Of a DNA stretch of 64,000 bases, positions 8,068-16,831 are shown one piece after another (within the stretch, counting starts at the first letter, position 1; each line of letters begins with the position of its first letter). The DNA is from Calditrichales bacterium MX18-03 (GTDB lineage Bacteria > Bacillota > Clostridia > Lutisporales > Lutisporaceae). Below the pieces are notes generated by a model. The model had not been told where the DNA came from, ran no database searches, and was given only the letters and a program-made list of their open reading frames with translations. Position numbers and translations under genes: made by a program. The stretch covers positions 62,001 through 126,000 of the forward strand of contig JAJGRE010000002.1 of assembly GCA_021083345.1 (NCBI GenBank), written 5' to 3'.

Positions 8068-9798
8068 CTATTGCTGCCTGCTTGCCTTAAGCTTCTGCCA
8101 GACGTCCAGATGCATGGCGCCATCCGATTCCCCAGAAAAGTCCGGGATATTTCCCAAGCGCCAAAGGGAGATACCCCCGATCCCAAAGTATTTTGCCAAT
8201 TCTACCTTGGCTTCAACACTCCTGCTGTCTTCATACCAAATGATGCTCTCTGTTCCGTCTCCATTGTTCAAATACTTGATGTATGGGCTTTCCAGCTTTT
8301 TCGAGTATTTCATCTCAAGTACAATATTGGGATCCGTGTTCCTTAGCCGTTCCGCTATCTGCGTAAAGGAAGGCCTGTATGCCGTCTGGTTGACAACAGT
8401 GCCGGTGGAACGCTTCCACTGCACTGCATCGAAGGATATCTGCAGCCATATCTTGCCGGGATCGGCCACACCTTTTGTTTTATCCGTTATCAGCCTTAAT
8501 GCATAGTAAATCTCATCAATGGGGGTAAGGGGTGTATCTACATATCCGGCTGCCATTTCCACTTCATTCAGGCGGGTGGCATTGTAGTCATGAGCCATAA
8601 GGATCACTCTGTCCGCAACTTCTCCGATGGCCTTGTAGTCATAGCCGTCATAGTAAGCCTGTCCTCTGCCCCTGCCCGGGTGAACGGCAACATACAATTT
8701 CTTTCCGTTTTTGTCCAATTCCTGCTTCAGCCTTTTCAGAAACTGGCTGAATTGCCCTCTTGGCCCTTCGCCCCTCAGGCTTTCAAAATCAATCACAATT
8801 CCATCAAAGGATGCTGCCTCATTTTCCAGCTGCGTCTGCTGAATCACCCCCACTGCCTGCCTGATCAGCACGTCCTGCCTTTCAGGGCTCGCCAGCAGGA
8901 ATTCTACCATGCCGACCTGCAAGTTGGTCGATGGATCCAATACCTTTGCCTCATTGGAAGCAAAAAGGTTCAATTGTGTCGAAACGCTCTTTTCCCTGGC
9001 TAATGCCATAGGCTGCGTAAAACCCTTCGGCAGTGCAAATTCATTGCCGTTCCGGCTTGTCATCTCGATGCAGAACTGGCCTGCCGCGCTGTCATAGGTC
9101 AGCCTGCTCCAACCAAAGCTGACCGATGTCAGATCCTGTATCATGCCTATCTGGTTAAATGCCTTTATAGCATAGAAGCCGTGCAGCTCCTTCACAGGTG
9201 TATTGATCCGCTCATAGAGCTTTGCCAGTATCATGGCCGCTTCTTCGCGCGTTACGGCTGCATCAGGCAAAAACAACATCCCATCGCTGCCTGACAGCAC
9301 ACTGTCAAACAGGCCATAGTCTGCTGCCATGTTGATATAGGCACCATATGCACTCACATCCGCAAAACGGTTGGGCAAATAGTCAAGTGCTAAAGCCAGT
9401 TCATCTTGACCCAGTGCTTTTATTGCCAGCCTTGCTGCTTCTTTTCGGGTCAACAGATTTTTCAATGCATTCTGGCCTGGTGCCACGAGGCCTGATATGG
9501 CGGCTTGCTCCGGCTGCCATCCCATAACCCGCTCCAGTGCATAGATAAACGCCTCCCCTGAGAGGGTCTGCCCCATACCGAACTTGTTCTCCTGCTCACC
9601 GCTTACCGCACCTTTCAAGCGGAGCAAGTGAATGGCATTATCCGCCGGATGTCCCGCCGGTACATCCTCATATCTGGGCACATCATAAACCGGATGTTTT
9701 TCGGTGCTTTGAGCGAATACGGTTTCAAAAAAATTTCCTGAAAATAACATGCATACTGTCAATGTGCAGCAAATTGCTTTAATCATTCCTCTGTTCAT
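8068..9798 (-). CDS. SLH-domain and GH18-type cell-wall glycoside hydrolase
   Basis: A 576-residue exported protein with a signal peptide at 1-30. Residues 38-200 look like degenerate S-layer-homology repeats (YEDVPAGHPADNAIHLL, FADVSAYGAYINMAADYGL, AAVTREEAAMILAKLY), which bind secondary wall polymers. Residues 220-570 form a GH18 TIM barrel with FDGIVIDFE, where Asp337 and Glu339 match the DxE catalytic pair; Glu339 would be the acid. ILMAHDYNA and GGISLWRLGNIP are further GH18 strands. It is closest in style to spore-cortex or peptidoglycan-acting YaaH/YdhD-like glucosaminidases, so I infer a wall or spore substrate rather than chitin. Confidence 0.85.
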   Translation of the reverse strand: MNRGMIKAICCTLTVCMLFSGNFFETVFAQSTEKHPVYDVPRYEDVPAGHPADNAIHLLRLKGAVSGEQENKFGMGQTLSGEAFIYALERVMGWQPEQAAISGLVAPGQNALKNLLTRKEAARLAIKALGQDELALALDYLPNRFADVSAYGAYINMAADYGLFDSVLSGSDGMLFLPDAAVTREEAAMILAKLYERINTPVKELHGFYAIKAFNQIGMIQDLTSVSFGWSRLTYDSAAGQFCIEMTSRNGNEFALPKGFTQPMALAREKSVSTQLNLFASNEAKVLDPSTNLQVGMVEFLLASPERQDVLIRQAVGVIQQTQLENEAASFDGIVIDFESLRGEGPRGQFSQFLKRLKQELDKNGKKLYVAVHPGRGRGQAYYDGYDYKAIGEVADRVILMAHDYNATRLNEVEMAAGYVDTPLTPIDEIYYALRLITDKTKGVADPGKIWLQISFDAVQWKRSTGTVVNQTAYRPSFTQIAERLRNTDPNIVLEMKYSKKLESPYIKYLNNGDGTESIIWYEDSRSVEAKVELAKYFGIGGISLWRLGNIPDFSGESDGAMHLDVWQKLKASRQQ

Positions 9799-9915
9799 CT
9801 TGTTAACCCCCGTTTTTCCATCCCATTCTTATTTAAATCAATTTTCTAAATATTCACTGGTTGTACAAAGGCGTCTCAGGTTTTTATTGATAGGGAATAC
9901 TATATTTATTACCAA

Positions 9916-9958
9916 TAAAAAGGATTTGGAAAGGCGCTTGTCAGCGGTTTCCAAATCC
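9916..9958 (-). terminator. Terminator of the DegV gene
   Basis: Stem GGATTTGGAAA/TTTCCAAATCC followed on the minus strand by TTTTTATT. Confidence 0.8.
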
Positions 9959-9975
9959 CCGTACCCATGCCTATT

Positions 9976-10812
9976 CTAAAATGCTACGACAATCCCGCCT
10001 TCATTGGTATAGACACTGCTTAGCCCCGCCATATCCACGATAATGATATCCTTGAAGCGGTAATGCTTCAGCAATTCAGCTTTGAAGGCCTCCGCCCGCT
10101 CCAGGCAGTTGCAGTGCGCAATACCGATAACTTTTTCTTCAAGCTTTTCACCTTGTTCCCCTATAATTTCCACGAAACGCTTAAATGCCTTTTTATAGCC
10201 GCGCACATCCTCGACCAGCTTGATGGTGCCGTCATCGTCCGCGCCCATTATAGGTTTGATATTCAGCAGGTTTGCAATTCGTCCCTTCAACTTGTTGATT
10301 CTTCCCGCTTTTATGAGGTTCTCCAAAGATTCAAGCAAAAACAAGGTTTTCATGCTTTGAATATAATCATTGACCTTTTCAACGATCTGATTGTGGTCAT
10401 GCTGGAGGTTCGCCAATTCAAAAATCTTCAGGCTGATCAGGGTCTCTGCGATAGTCGCGCTCAAGGAATCAAAAACATGGATAAACTTATTATCCACTTC
10501 CTCCAGGAACATTTTTTTCGCCAGCATCGCACTGTTATAAGTCCCGCTTAGTGCGGAGCTGAGCGTTACGACAAAAACGCTTTCCGGTCCCTCGTAGGCT
10601 TTCAAAAAATCTCCAGGGGTCGGGCAGGCCGTCTTCGGTGCTGTCTCACACTGCCGCATATCTCTTACCATTTCCTTGACGTCCAGCTTTTCATCATCCC
10701 TATATTCTCTGTCACCTATTTGAATGGTCAGGGGAACGGTTTCGATATTCATGCGCTGTCTCATTTCTGCAGATAGATCACAGCAGCTGTCGGCGACTAT
10801 TTTTATACCCAT
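9976..10812 (-). CDS. DegV-family fatty-acid-binding protein
   Basis: A 278-residue cytosolic protein behind AAGGAGGAGGT. The N-terminus IKIVADSCCDLS and the segment VVTLSSALSGTYNSAMLA are signature DegV motifs that bind the carboxylate of a fatty acid. SLENLIKAGRINKLKGRIA is a third conserved block. DegV/FakB proteins present exogenous fatty acids to the FakA kinase for phospholipid synthesis. No fakA lies nearby. Length matches the family (about 280). Confidence 0.9.
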   Translation of the reverse strand: MGIKIVADSCCDLSAEMRQRMNIETVPLTIQIGDREYRDDEKLDVKEMVRDMRQCETAPKTACPTPGDFLKAYEGPESVFVVTLSSALSGTYNSAMLAKKMFLEEVDNKFIHVFDSLSATIAETLISLKIFELANLQHDHNQIVEKVNDYIQSMKTLFLLESLENLIKAGRINKLKGRIANLLNIKPIMGADDDGTIKLVEDVRGYKKAFKRFVEIIGEQGEKLEEKVIGIAHCNCLERAEAFKAELLKHYRFKDIIIVDMAGLSSVYTNEGGIVVAF

Positions 10813-10889
10813 TCAGTTACCTCCTCCTTATCCTGCTCCGTATAATTTATTATAAACACATCTTGCAACGGTTTACAATAAAGAAAATC

Positions 10890-12263
10890 CTAGCTCTTCC
10901 CTGATAAGCCGGCACGTATTGCTGTGATGTATTCCATTCCCAATGTGATCAGAGGTCCCACCAGGCACAAGATAGCATACGGTGCGTATTGCAGAGATGT
11001 CATCCCGGTAATGGCTAGAATAATAATGGCATTGACATTCCATGGAATCAGCGGCGCCACTGTCGTGCCTGTATCTGCGATGGTCCTGGCGAGTCTCTCT
11101 CTTCCCAGATTGAATGCCTCGAATTTCTCCTGCATCAGCTTGCCCAGAAGTATAATACCTGCTGTCTGGTCACAGGTCACCACGGTAAGGAATACACTGA
11201 GAAGTGCAGTTCTCAAAAGAAGTGAGAATCCGGTACGGGCTTTGCTGACAAATTGCTCAATAACGGGATTTATCAGGTCTGTTCCTTCCAGCAGGCTGCT
11301 TAAGGCTACAGCACCCATGACAATCAGCAAGACCTCTATCATGGGCTGAATGCCGCCGCCCTTCAGGATGCTGTCCAATTCCAGCAATCCGCCGGAATAA
11401 CGGTATCCAAACCAGACATGTTTCAGCATCTTAATAAAACTGTTCTGCTGGTATAGAACGCCGAGCAAAATACCCCCGGATACGCCCACGGACATGTTGA
11501 TAATGGGCTTTACGCCCAAGACTGCCATTACTATGACCGTTAAGGGCAGTAAAAGCAGGTAAGGAGAAATAGAGAAGCTCTGCTGCAGGCTATGCTGGAA
11601 AAACTGCAGCTTGGCCGGTTCCACCACCGTTGTACCCTTCGTTCCTATATAGTAAAAGATGCCGGCAGTCAGAACAACAGTCGGTATCAAGGTTTTGGAT
11701 AGTGACCGTACATACTGCCTGTAATCCACCCTTGTGGTCCTGCAAGTCAGGTTTACCAGTCCGGATACGGGAGACAGCCTGTCGGCAATAAACGCACCGG
11801 ATACGATGGCGCCTAGAAGGACCGGTGACGGTATGCCCAACCCCTTTCCGATGCCCAGCAAGGCAAGCCCGATGGTACTGATGGTTCCCACAGCCGTTCC
11901 CATGACGACGGAGATGACGGATGTAACTGCGAAACAGGCAAACACAAAATTGATATCCTTGATATACTCAAAGCCATAGAAAATCAGCGTCGGTACGATG
12001 CCGGATGCCAGCCATACGGAGATATTTGTGCCAATGAGTATGATGATGATAAATACAATGGTGCAGCCGCGGATTCCTTCCAGCATCATCATGAACATGC
12101 TTTTTGCCGCGAAACCTCTTTTCAAAAGCATCATAAACGATAATGCCACACCTCCGAAGAAACCGAAGTAAAAAGGTATTTGAAAAACGATGCATCCTGC
12201 AATAAGCAGGATACAGCATGCAAATACCAAGCCGTTCTGAATGCCTTGTCTACTGCTTTGCAT
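10890..12263 (-). CDS. NhaC-family antiporter/permease
   Basis: A 457-residue polytopic membrane protein with about 11-12 hydrophobic segments. GAFIADRLSPVSGLVNLTC and DTGTTVAPLIPWN are the conserved NhaC-family motifs. The family includes Na+/H+ antiporters, malate/lactate antiporters and amino-acid permeases. Its start overlaps the end of the homoserine dehydrogenase gene by 14 bases, so the two are translationally coupled. That context points to an amino-acid substrate such as threonine, methionine or lysine rather than simple Na+/H+ exchange, but this is inference. Confidence 0.85.
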   Translation of the reverse strand: MQSSRQGIQNGLVFACCILLIAGCIVFQIPFYFGFFGGVALSFMMLLKRGFAAKSMFMMMLEGIRGCTIVFIIIILIGTNISVWLASGIVPTLIFYGFEYIKDINFVFACFAVTSVISVVMGTAVGTISTIGLALLGIGKGLGIPSPVLLGAIVSGAFIADRLSPVSGLVNLTCRTTRVDYRQYVRSLSKTLIPTVVLTAGIFYYIGTKGTTVVEPAKLQFFQHSLQQSFSISPYLLLLPLTVIVMAVLGVKPIINMSVGVSGGILLGVLYQQNSFIKMLKHVWFGYRYSGGLLELDSILKGGGIQPMIEVLLIVMGAVALSSLLEGTDLINPVIEQFVSKARTGFSLLLRTALLSVFLTVVTCDQTAGIILLGKLMQEKFEAFNLGRERLARTIADTGTTVAPLIPWNVNAIIILAITGMTSLQYAPYAILCLVGPLITLGMEYITAIRAGLSGKS

Positions 12264-13317
12264 AGTCCCTCCGGATGCCGGAAATGTTTTTTAGGATGGT
12301 CAGAAAATCGCTGAAAATACCATAAGCGGTCTGCTGTATCTCGGGATCTTTTTCAACGATGCAGATTTCTCCCATCAAATCTGTTGTAATGGAGAGAATG
12401 GACGAGGTCGCATCGATCAGACTGAAAAAGTCCTTCTCATCGAGTTTAACCGGATGCACGATTCCGGTGATGCCATCCGTTGTTCTTCTTCCTTCACACA
12501 GAAGCTTGATCTTTTTACCCTCAGACCGGGCCCGGTTGATCTCATCCAACGTTATGGCAGAAATACCGGTTCTCCTGATTTCAATGGGTGTCACTTCCCC
12601 CTTCAACAGCACATTGATCAATGCTGCGGTTTTTGCTGCAGCATCCCATCCATCAATATCCATGGAAGGATCCGCTTCGGCAAACCCTCTCATCTGTGCT
12701 TCTTTCAAAGACGCTTCATAGGACGCACCCTTCTCCATTTCCTCCAGTATAAAATTGGTGGTGGAGTTCAGGATCCCCTTGAAAGCAATCACCCGGCAGC
12801 CAGGCAATGTTTCTTTTACCAGATTGTACACCGGCGTCCCGTCCATAACCGTTGCTTCAAACAAAAACATTCTGTTTCTGCTATCCGCTTTTTCCTTCAA
12901 CCGTGAATACGCCCAGGCAATGGGTCCCTTGTTGGCTGTTACCACATGCATTCCCAGATCAAGGGCTTTTTCTATATGGGTGATTGCAGGCTGTCCATCA
13001 AAAATCGACAGTGTACTCAGCTCAAGCAGCACATCTGCACAGGACCTTTCGATGGCTTCAAGCACTGTTCCCTGGTACAGCCCGGTGTTGTCCGGCAGAA
13101 AACCGCCCCGCTGCTCTGCTTCCTCTATGGCCTGCTGTAAGTTCAAGCCCCCGGTATTCAGCAGAATGCCCTTGGTTTTGGTGCATATAGCCGTCACCAC
13201 CGGCTCATATCCGTATGTACTCTCCAGTTCTTCACTTTTATATAGCAGCATTCTGCAAAATGCCCTGCCTGCATTTCCAAAGCCGACCATACAGATGCGT
13301 ATTTTTTTCTTTTCCAC
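12250..13317 (-). CDS. hom: Homoserine dehydrogenase
   Basis: A 355-residue enzyme that reduces aspartate semialdehyde to homoserine, the branch to threonine and methionine. The N-terminal Rossmann motif VGFGNAGRAF, the TANKGPIAWAY block, FKGILNSTTNFILEEM and FAEADPSMDIDGWDAAAK are the family's NAD(P)-binding and catalytic signatures. It lacks a C-terminal ACT domain (usual for the short ~350-residue form), so feedback control by threonine through ACT is not expected. It overlaps an NhaC-type transporter gene at its 3' end. Confidence 0.9.
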   Translation of the reverse strand: MEKKKIRICMVGFGNAGRAFCRMLLYKSEELESTYGYEPVVTAICTKTKGILLNTGGLNLQQAIEEAEQRGGFLPDNTGLYQGTVLEAIERSCADVLLELSTLSIFDGQPAITHIEKALDLGMHVVTANKGPIAWAYSRLKEKADSRNRMFLFEATVMDGTPVYNLVKETLPGCRVIAFKGILNSTTNFILEEMEKGASYEASLKEAQMRGFAEADPSMDIDGWDAAAKTAALINVLLKGEVTPIEIRRTGISAITLDEINRARSEGKKIKLLCEGRRTTDGITGIVHPVKLDEKDFFSLIDATSSILSITTDLMGEICIVEKDPEIQQTAYGIFSDFLTILKNISGIRRDYAKQ

Positions 13318-13423
13318 TCAGATACACTCCTTTGCTGTGGGTCTATTGCCCTCCAAGTCTTCATCGCTATGAATTCTATATGCTTCAGGTAATATCCTGC
13401 TAACGTTTTTCATTTATTCTTTG

Positions 13424-13453
13424 TTGTCACGGGACAAGTAAATCTGTTAAGAT
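13424..13453 (+). promoter_or_regulatory. Possible promoter of the NimA-like gene
   Basis: TTGTCA at 13424-13429, an 18-base spacer and TAAGAT at 13448-13453, about 50 bases before the start codon. Confidence 0.4.
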
Positions 13454-13501
13454 AAGTATGTGCAAAGTCAATAATCAAAAGATAGAAGGAAGGCGTTAGA
13501 T

Positions 13502-13966
13502 GTGTTCAGAGAGATACGGAGAAAAGACAGAGTTGCCGACCCGGCGGATATTGACCGGCTTTTATCGGGCGGTGAATACGGTTTCCTAGCCACTGTGGGC
13601 CCCGACGGTTATCCCTACAGTGTTCCCCTCAGCTTTGTGTATATCAACGGCGCCATTTACTTCCACTGCGCTGTGGAGGGGCATAAACTGGACAACCTTG
13701 CATACAGCAGCAAGGTTTCATTCAGCATTGTCGGAAAAACCCAGGTACTTCCTGACCAGTTTGCTACCGAATATGAAAGTGCCGTCATTTTTGGAACCGC
13801 TGCCCTGGTTGAGGGAGACGATAAGAAAGCAGCACTGGAAGCTCTGATTGGCAAGTATTCCGGCGGCTTCGAAAAAGAAGGCGCAGCATATATTGACCAG
13901 GCCATCGGCAAGACAAAGGTTGTCAGGATCGGAATCGAACGCATAACCGGTAAAAGAAGAAAGTAA
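13502..13966 (+). CDS. Pyridoxamine-5'-phosphate oxidase-like flavoprotein (NimA type)
   Basis: A 154-residue split-barrel FMN-binding protein. It starts at GTG; GAAGGAAGG lies just upstream, and an ATG two bases earlier is out of frame. LATVGPDGYPYSVPLSF and IYFHCAVEGHKLDNL match the nitroimidazole-resistance (NimA-like) branch, in which the GHK(L/I)D segment contacts the flavin. The true substrate in anaerobes is usually unknown. A terminator follows immediately. Confidence 0.85.
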   Translation: MFREIRRKDRVADPADIDRLLSGGEYGFLATVGPDGYPYSVPLSFVYINGAIYFHCAVEGHKLDNLAYSSKVSFSIVGKTQVLPDQFATEYESAVIFGTAALVEGDDKKAALEALIGKYSGGFEKEGAAYIDQAIGKTKVVRIGIERITGKRRK

Positions 13967-13997
13967 GCCTTGGTATCAACCAAGGCTTTCCTTTTTC
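13965..13997 (+). terminator. Terminator after the NimA-like gene
   Basis: Stem AAGCCTTGGT/ACCAAGGCTT with a short loop, followed by TCCTTTTT. It overlaps the stop codon. Confidence 0.8.
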
Positions 13998-14026
13998 TCT
14001 TTATGCCAATACCGCTTCAATGATCC

Positions 14027-14548
14027 TTAATCCGCCGTAACAGGCTGCAGCATGACCGCACCGTTCTGCTTCAACCATTTAACGGCTGTTTTGTATTCCG
14101 GCATGTAGCTGCCTACAGTCAGCCAAAAATCTTTTGAGTGGTTCAGATGCTTCAAGTGGCACAGCTCATGAACGACTACATAATCCATAACCCAATCCGG
14201 TGCCAAAACCAGGCGCCAGTTGAAATTCAGGTTCCCCTTCGAAGAGCAGCTTCCCCATCTGGTCTTTTGCGATTTGATCCGGACAGCGCCATAGGTCACG
14301 CCGATTATATTGCAAAAATGCTTCAAGCGCTCTTCCAGCCTGCTTTCAAAGTCCCGTACCGCCCATTTTTCAAAGGCTTCCGCAATGGCATGTTCCTGTT
14401 GTTCTTTTGACAGCCTGCCGTTCACATAGGCTTCAAACCGGTTTTCCCGGCAAAACAGCCTGGCACCCTGTCCGGGATAGCACCGGACAAGCAGCGGCAG
14501 CATATTCCCCCTATATAAAACCACATCTGCCTCCTTAGGCTTGTTCAA
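14027..14548 (-). CDS. YgjP/WLM-type zinc metallohydrolase
   Basis: A 173-residue protein with VVHELCHLKHLNHSKDFW near residue 135, an HExxHxxxxxH zinc site, preceded by KTRWGSCSSKGNLNFNWRL. This arrangement is the SprT/YgjP-like (DUF45) metallopeptidase pattern. The physiological substrate is not known. Its start overlaps the FabK-like gene by 14 bases, so it is probably co-translated and under the same FapR-box promoter, which would tie a predicted protease to lipid-synthesis control. Confidence 0.85.
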   Translation of the reverse strand: MNKPKEADVVLYRGNMLPLLVRCYPGQGARLFCRENRFEAYVNGRLSKEQQEHAIAEAFEKWAVRDFESRLEERLKHFCNIIGVTYGAVRIKSQKTRWGSCSSKGNLNFNWRLVLAPDWVMDYVVVHELCHLKHLNHSKDFWLTVGSYMPEYKTAVKWLKQNGAVMLQPVTAD

Positions 14549-15482
14549 CCTCTGCCAGTAATCTTTTGAATATGGTATGGACCGGCAATATTTCTTTTAT
14601 CCTGTGAACATTTTCCCCTGAGAATACCAAAGCCCTGCTGTAATCGCCGCTCCTGCAGGCATTGACCAGGGCATCCATGATGCAAAAGCTGTGGGTACAG
14701 CGTTTCAGGCAGTTGACACATTCCTTAATATGCGGTGAGGAGCCGCTTTCAACTTTATCATAAAAAGCATTTCTCAGACCTCTTCCCGGGAGTCCTACCG
14801 GACTCTTCACGAGAACCACATCCTCACTGACGGCCTTTAGGTATAGTGCTTTGAATTCTTTCGATGCATTGGATTCCTCACTGGCAGCAAAGCGTGTTCC
14901 CATCTGGACGCCGTCCGCACCCAGCCGGATCACCTCTGCAATATCGTTTCCGTCAATGATTCCGCCTGCACCGATTACCGGAATGCTGACAGCACAGCGT
15001 ACTTCAGGCAACACTTCCCGCATGGACCGGTCTGTCCCCAAATGCCCGCCTGCCTCCTTGCCTTCCACGACGACCGCCGCTGCACCCAGCTTCTCTGCCA
15101 TGACAGCCAGCTTGGCTGAGGACACAATGGGTACGATGGGGGTTCCGTTTTCCTTGCCCCAGGTAAACATATCCCGGGAAAAGCCGGCACCGGAGATAAC
15201 CAGGTCGATGCCTTCATGAATGGCTGCCTTAACCAGCTCAGCGAATTCTCTTACCGCAAAAAGTACATTGACGCCGATAATTCCTTTTGTCATTTCCCTG
15301 GCTTTCCGGATCTCATTCCTTAACTCTTCAACACTCATTCCCGTACCGGCGATGATTCCTATCCCGCCTTCATTGGCAACCGCTGCCGCCAGGCTTGCTG
15401 TGGATATCCGCACCGCCATGCCGCCTTGTATGATCGGCACCGGCACAATCAGATTCCCTATTCTCAATTCCTGAAGCTTCAT
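14535..15482 (-). CDS. FabK-like enoyl-ACP reductase / nitronate monooxygenase family flavoprotein
   Basis: About 315 residues, an FMN-dependent TIM barrel: IIQGGMAVRIS, NEGGIGIIAG, GKEAGGHLGTD, IPVIGAGGI and LGADGVQMGTRFAASEES. Both FabK (enoyl-ACP reductase II) and nitronate monooxygenases share these. I take the second ATG because GGGAGA lies 7 bases before it but abuts the first. A FapR-like operator over the promoter favours a fatty-acid role. The C-terminus has a cysteine cluster, CVNCLKRC...C, that classical FabK proteins lack, so a different reductase role remains possible. Confidence 0.8.
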   Translation of the reverse strand: MKLQELRIGNLIVPVPIIQGGMAVRISTASLAAAVANEGGIGIIAGTGMSVEELRNEIRKAREMTKGIIGVNVLFAVREFAELVKAAIHEGIDLVISGAGFSRDMFTWGKENGTPIVPIVSSAKLAVMAEKLGAAAVVVEGKEAGGHLGTDRSMREVLPEVRCAVSIPVIGAGGIIDGNDIAEVIRLGADGVQMGTRFAASEESNASKEFKALYLKAVSEDVVLVKSPVGLPGRGLRNAFYDKVESGSSPHIKECVNCLKRCTHSFCIMDALVNACRSGDYSRALVFSGENVHRIKEILPVHTIFKRLLAEVEQA

Positions 15483-15524
15483 ACGCATTCTCCCATCATT
15501 CCAAACTTGCCTTGTATCCTGGTT

Positions 15525-15541
15525 TTAGTACCTGGTATTAA
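15525..15541 (-). promoter_or_regulatory. FapR-like operator
   Basis: TTAGTACCTGGTATTAA is a near-perfect match to the FapR box known from Bacillus (recalled as TTAGTACCTGRTACTAA). It begins 11 bases after the -10 element, so it covers the transcription start, as expected for repression relieved by malonyl-CoA. fapR itself is not in the window. Confidence 0.75.
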
Positions 15542-15552
15542 GTCTAATTACT

Positions 15553-15581
15553 ATTTTAACATATTCTGCATAGCGATACAA
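15553..15581 (-). promoter_or_regulatory. Sigma-A promoter of the FabK-like gene
   Basis: TTGTAT (complement of 15576-15581), a 17-base spacer and TAAAAT (complement of 15553-15558). The rest of the 290-base gap contains small inverted repeats near 15619-15645 and 15653-15677 but no gene. Confidence 0.6.
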
Positions 15582-15704
15582 TAAATATGTTTTGCAAATC
15601 TGCAATCTGATATTGCAGCATCATCGGTTCCCGTTGATGCTTCCATCTAATATTTTGCATTTTCCAGCAAAATATACGATTTTCATGCATAGCAGAACGC
15701 TATA

Positions 15705-15738
15705 AAAACAAAACCCTATCATTCGATAGGGTTTTCCT
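15705..15738 (-). terminator. Terminator downstream of the YjjW operon
   Basis: Stem AAAACCCTATC/GATAGGGTTTT with loop ATTC, with T-rich flank on both strands (TTTTGTTTTT on the minus strand). Confidence 0.85.
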
Positions 15739-15780
15739 TGCTTGATCAGACCTGTCAATGGAGCACTTTCTTTCTAAAGG

Positions 15781-15978
15781 CTACCAGAGTACTGCAGCTT
15801 TTTCCTTCCTTATATAGCCCCGCTCGTTCAGCTCGATCAGGTACGAATAGGGAATCTGCTTGTAAGTACCGTCTTCTTCGAATATTTTCACCACATTTCC
15901 ATCAATTTTAGAAATGCGCCATTTCCGGATGGTGGTATCCAGATCAAAAATCAATATATCTCCACTGTGCAGATCCAT
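15781..15978 (-). CDS. Small protein of unknown function in the YjjI/YjjW operon
   Basis: Sixty-five residues from the ATG that follows GGAGTGAAGTC; a GTG three codons earlier is less well placed. The sequence begins MDLHSGDILIFDLDTTIRKW and looks like a small beta barrel. It lies 13 bases after the yjjW-like gene on the same strand and before the terminator, so it probably belongs to that transcript. No family is recognised. Confidence 0.6.
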   Translation of the reverse strand: MDLHSGDILIFDLDTTIRKWRISKIDGNVVKIFEEDGTYKQIPYSYLIELNERGYIRKEKAAVLW

Positions 15979-15991
15979 TGACTTCACTCCA

Positions 15992-16831
15992 TCAATCAGT
16001 ATTTACAGCCCTGCTGCCTAATATATTATACGCGATATTGTACAAATGTTCAAAGGTTTCTTTACTTAATTCTTCAAAATCTGACAGAATTGACCGGACG
16101 CCCTGACGCCTGAAACGGATCAATTTGAAACAGGTATACGCATTGAGTGTCCGGATGTATTCCGAGATATTCCCGATCTCTTCTTCAGAGTCTGTAAAAC
16201 CAGGTACCACAACGGTTCTTACTTCATAAAGCCTTTGCTGCTCCGAGACATAGGACATATTTTCCAAGACCAGTCTGTTGTCCAGTCCCGTTAATAGAAC
16301 ATGCTTCTCTTTATTTAAAGCCTTCAAATCAAACATGAAACCGTCTGTAACTTCGCACAGCTCCCTGATGACAGCTTCATCCATATAGCCATTTGTATCA
16401 ATGAAACAGCTGAGGCCTGTCTGAGCTTTGACTCTGCTGAAAAACGCTTGAATCCACCTGTACTGAAGCGTACATTCTCCTCCCGACAGCGTAACGCCGT
16501 CAATAAAATCCTCATTGGCCTTAACAGTCTCAAAAAGAGCTTCATCTTCCAGCTCCAAGCATTTCGGTGAAGCCGAATGCGGACACATCCCAATGCACCG
16601 GTCACAGCCGCAGCATACTTCTTGATTATAATTTACCTTGTTACCACTCAACGTCAAAGCACCTGCCGGACAAACACCCGTACAGTATCCACAGCCTGTG
16701 CACTGGTTCTGTGTCTCGGGATTGTGGCAGTACAGGCAATTCATGTTGCAGCCCTGAAGGAAGATTGCCATTCTGCTCCCGGGACCGTCAATCAGCGTAT
16801 TGGGGATAATCCGATTAACAACAGCCTTCAT
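15992..16831 (-). CDS. yjjW: YjjW-type glycyl-radical-enzyme activase (radical SAM)
   Basis: About 279 residues from MKAVVNRIIPNTLIDGPGSR, chosen because GGAGGATCTGGAAGAGTG precedes it and homologous activases begin there. CNMNCLYC supplies the CxxxCxxC radical-SAM cluster. CTGCGYCTGVCP and CCGCDRCIGMCP add two ferredoxin-like [4Fe-4S] motifs, and GVTLSGGECTLQ is the SAM-binding GGE motif. The enzyme makes the glycyl radical on its partner by reductive cleavage of SAM. Its start lies 17 bases inside the end of the yjjI-like gene, indicating translational coupling. Confidence 0.92.
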   Translation of the reverse strand: MKAVVNRIIPNTLIDGPGSRMAIFLQGCNMNCLYCHNPETQNQCTGCGYCTGVCPAGALTLSGNKVNYNQEVCCGCDRCIGMCPHSASPKCLELEDEALFETVKANEDFIDGVTLSGGECTLQYRWIQAFFSRVKAQTGLSCFIDTNGYMDEAVIRELCEVTDGFMFDLKALNKEKHVLLTGLDNRLVLENMSYVSEQQRLYEVRTVVVPGFTDSEEEIGNISEYIRTLNAYTCFKLIRFRRQGVRSILSDFEELSKETFEHLYNIAYNILGSRAVNTD

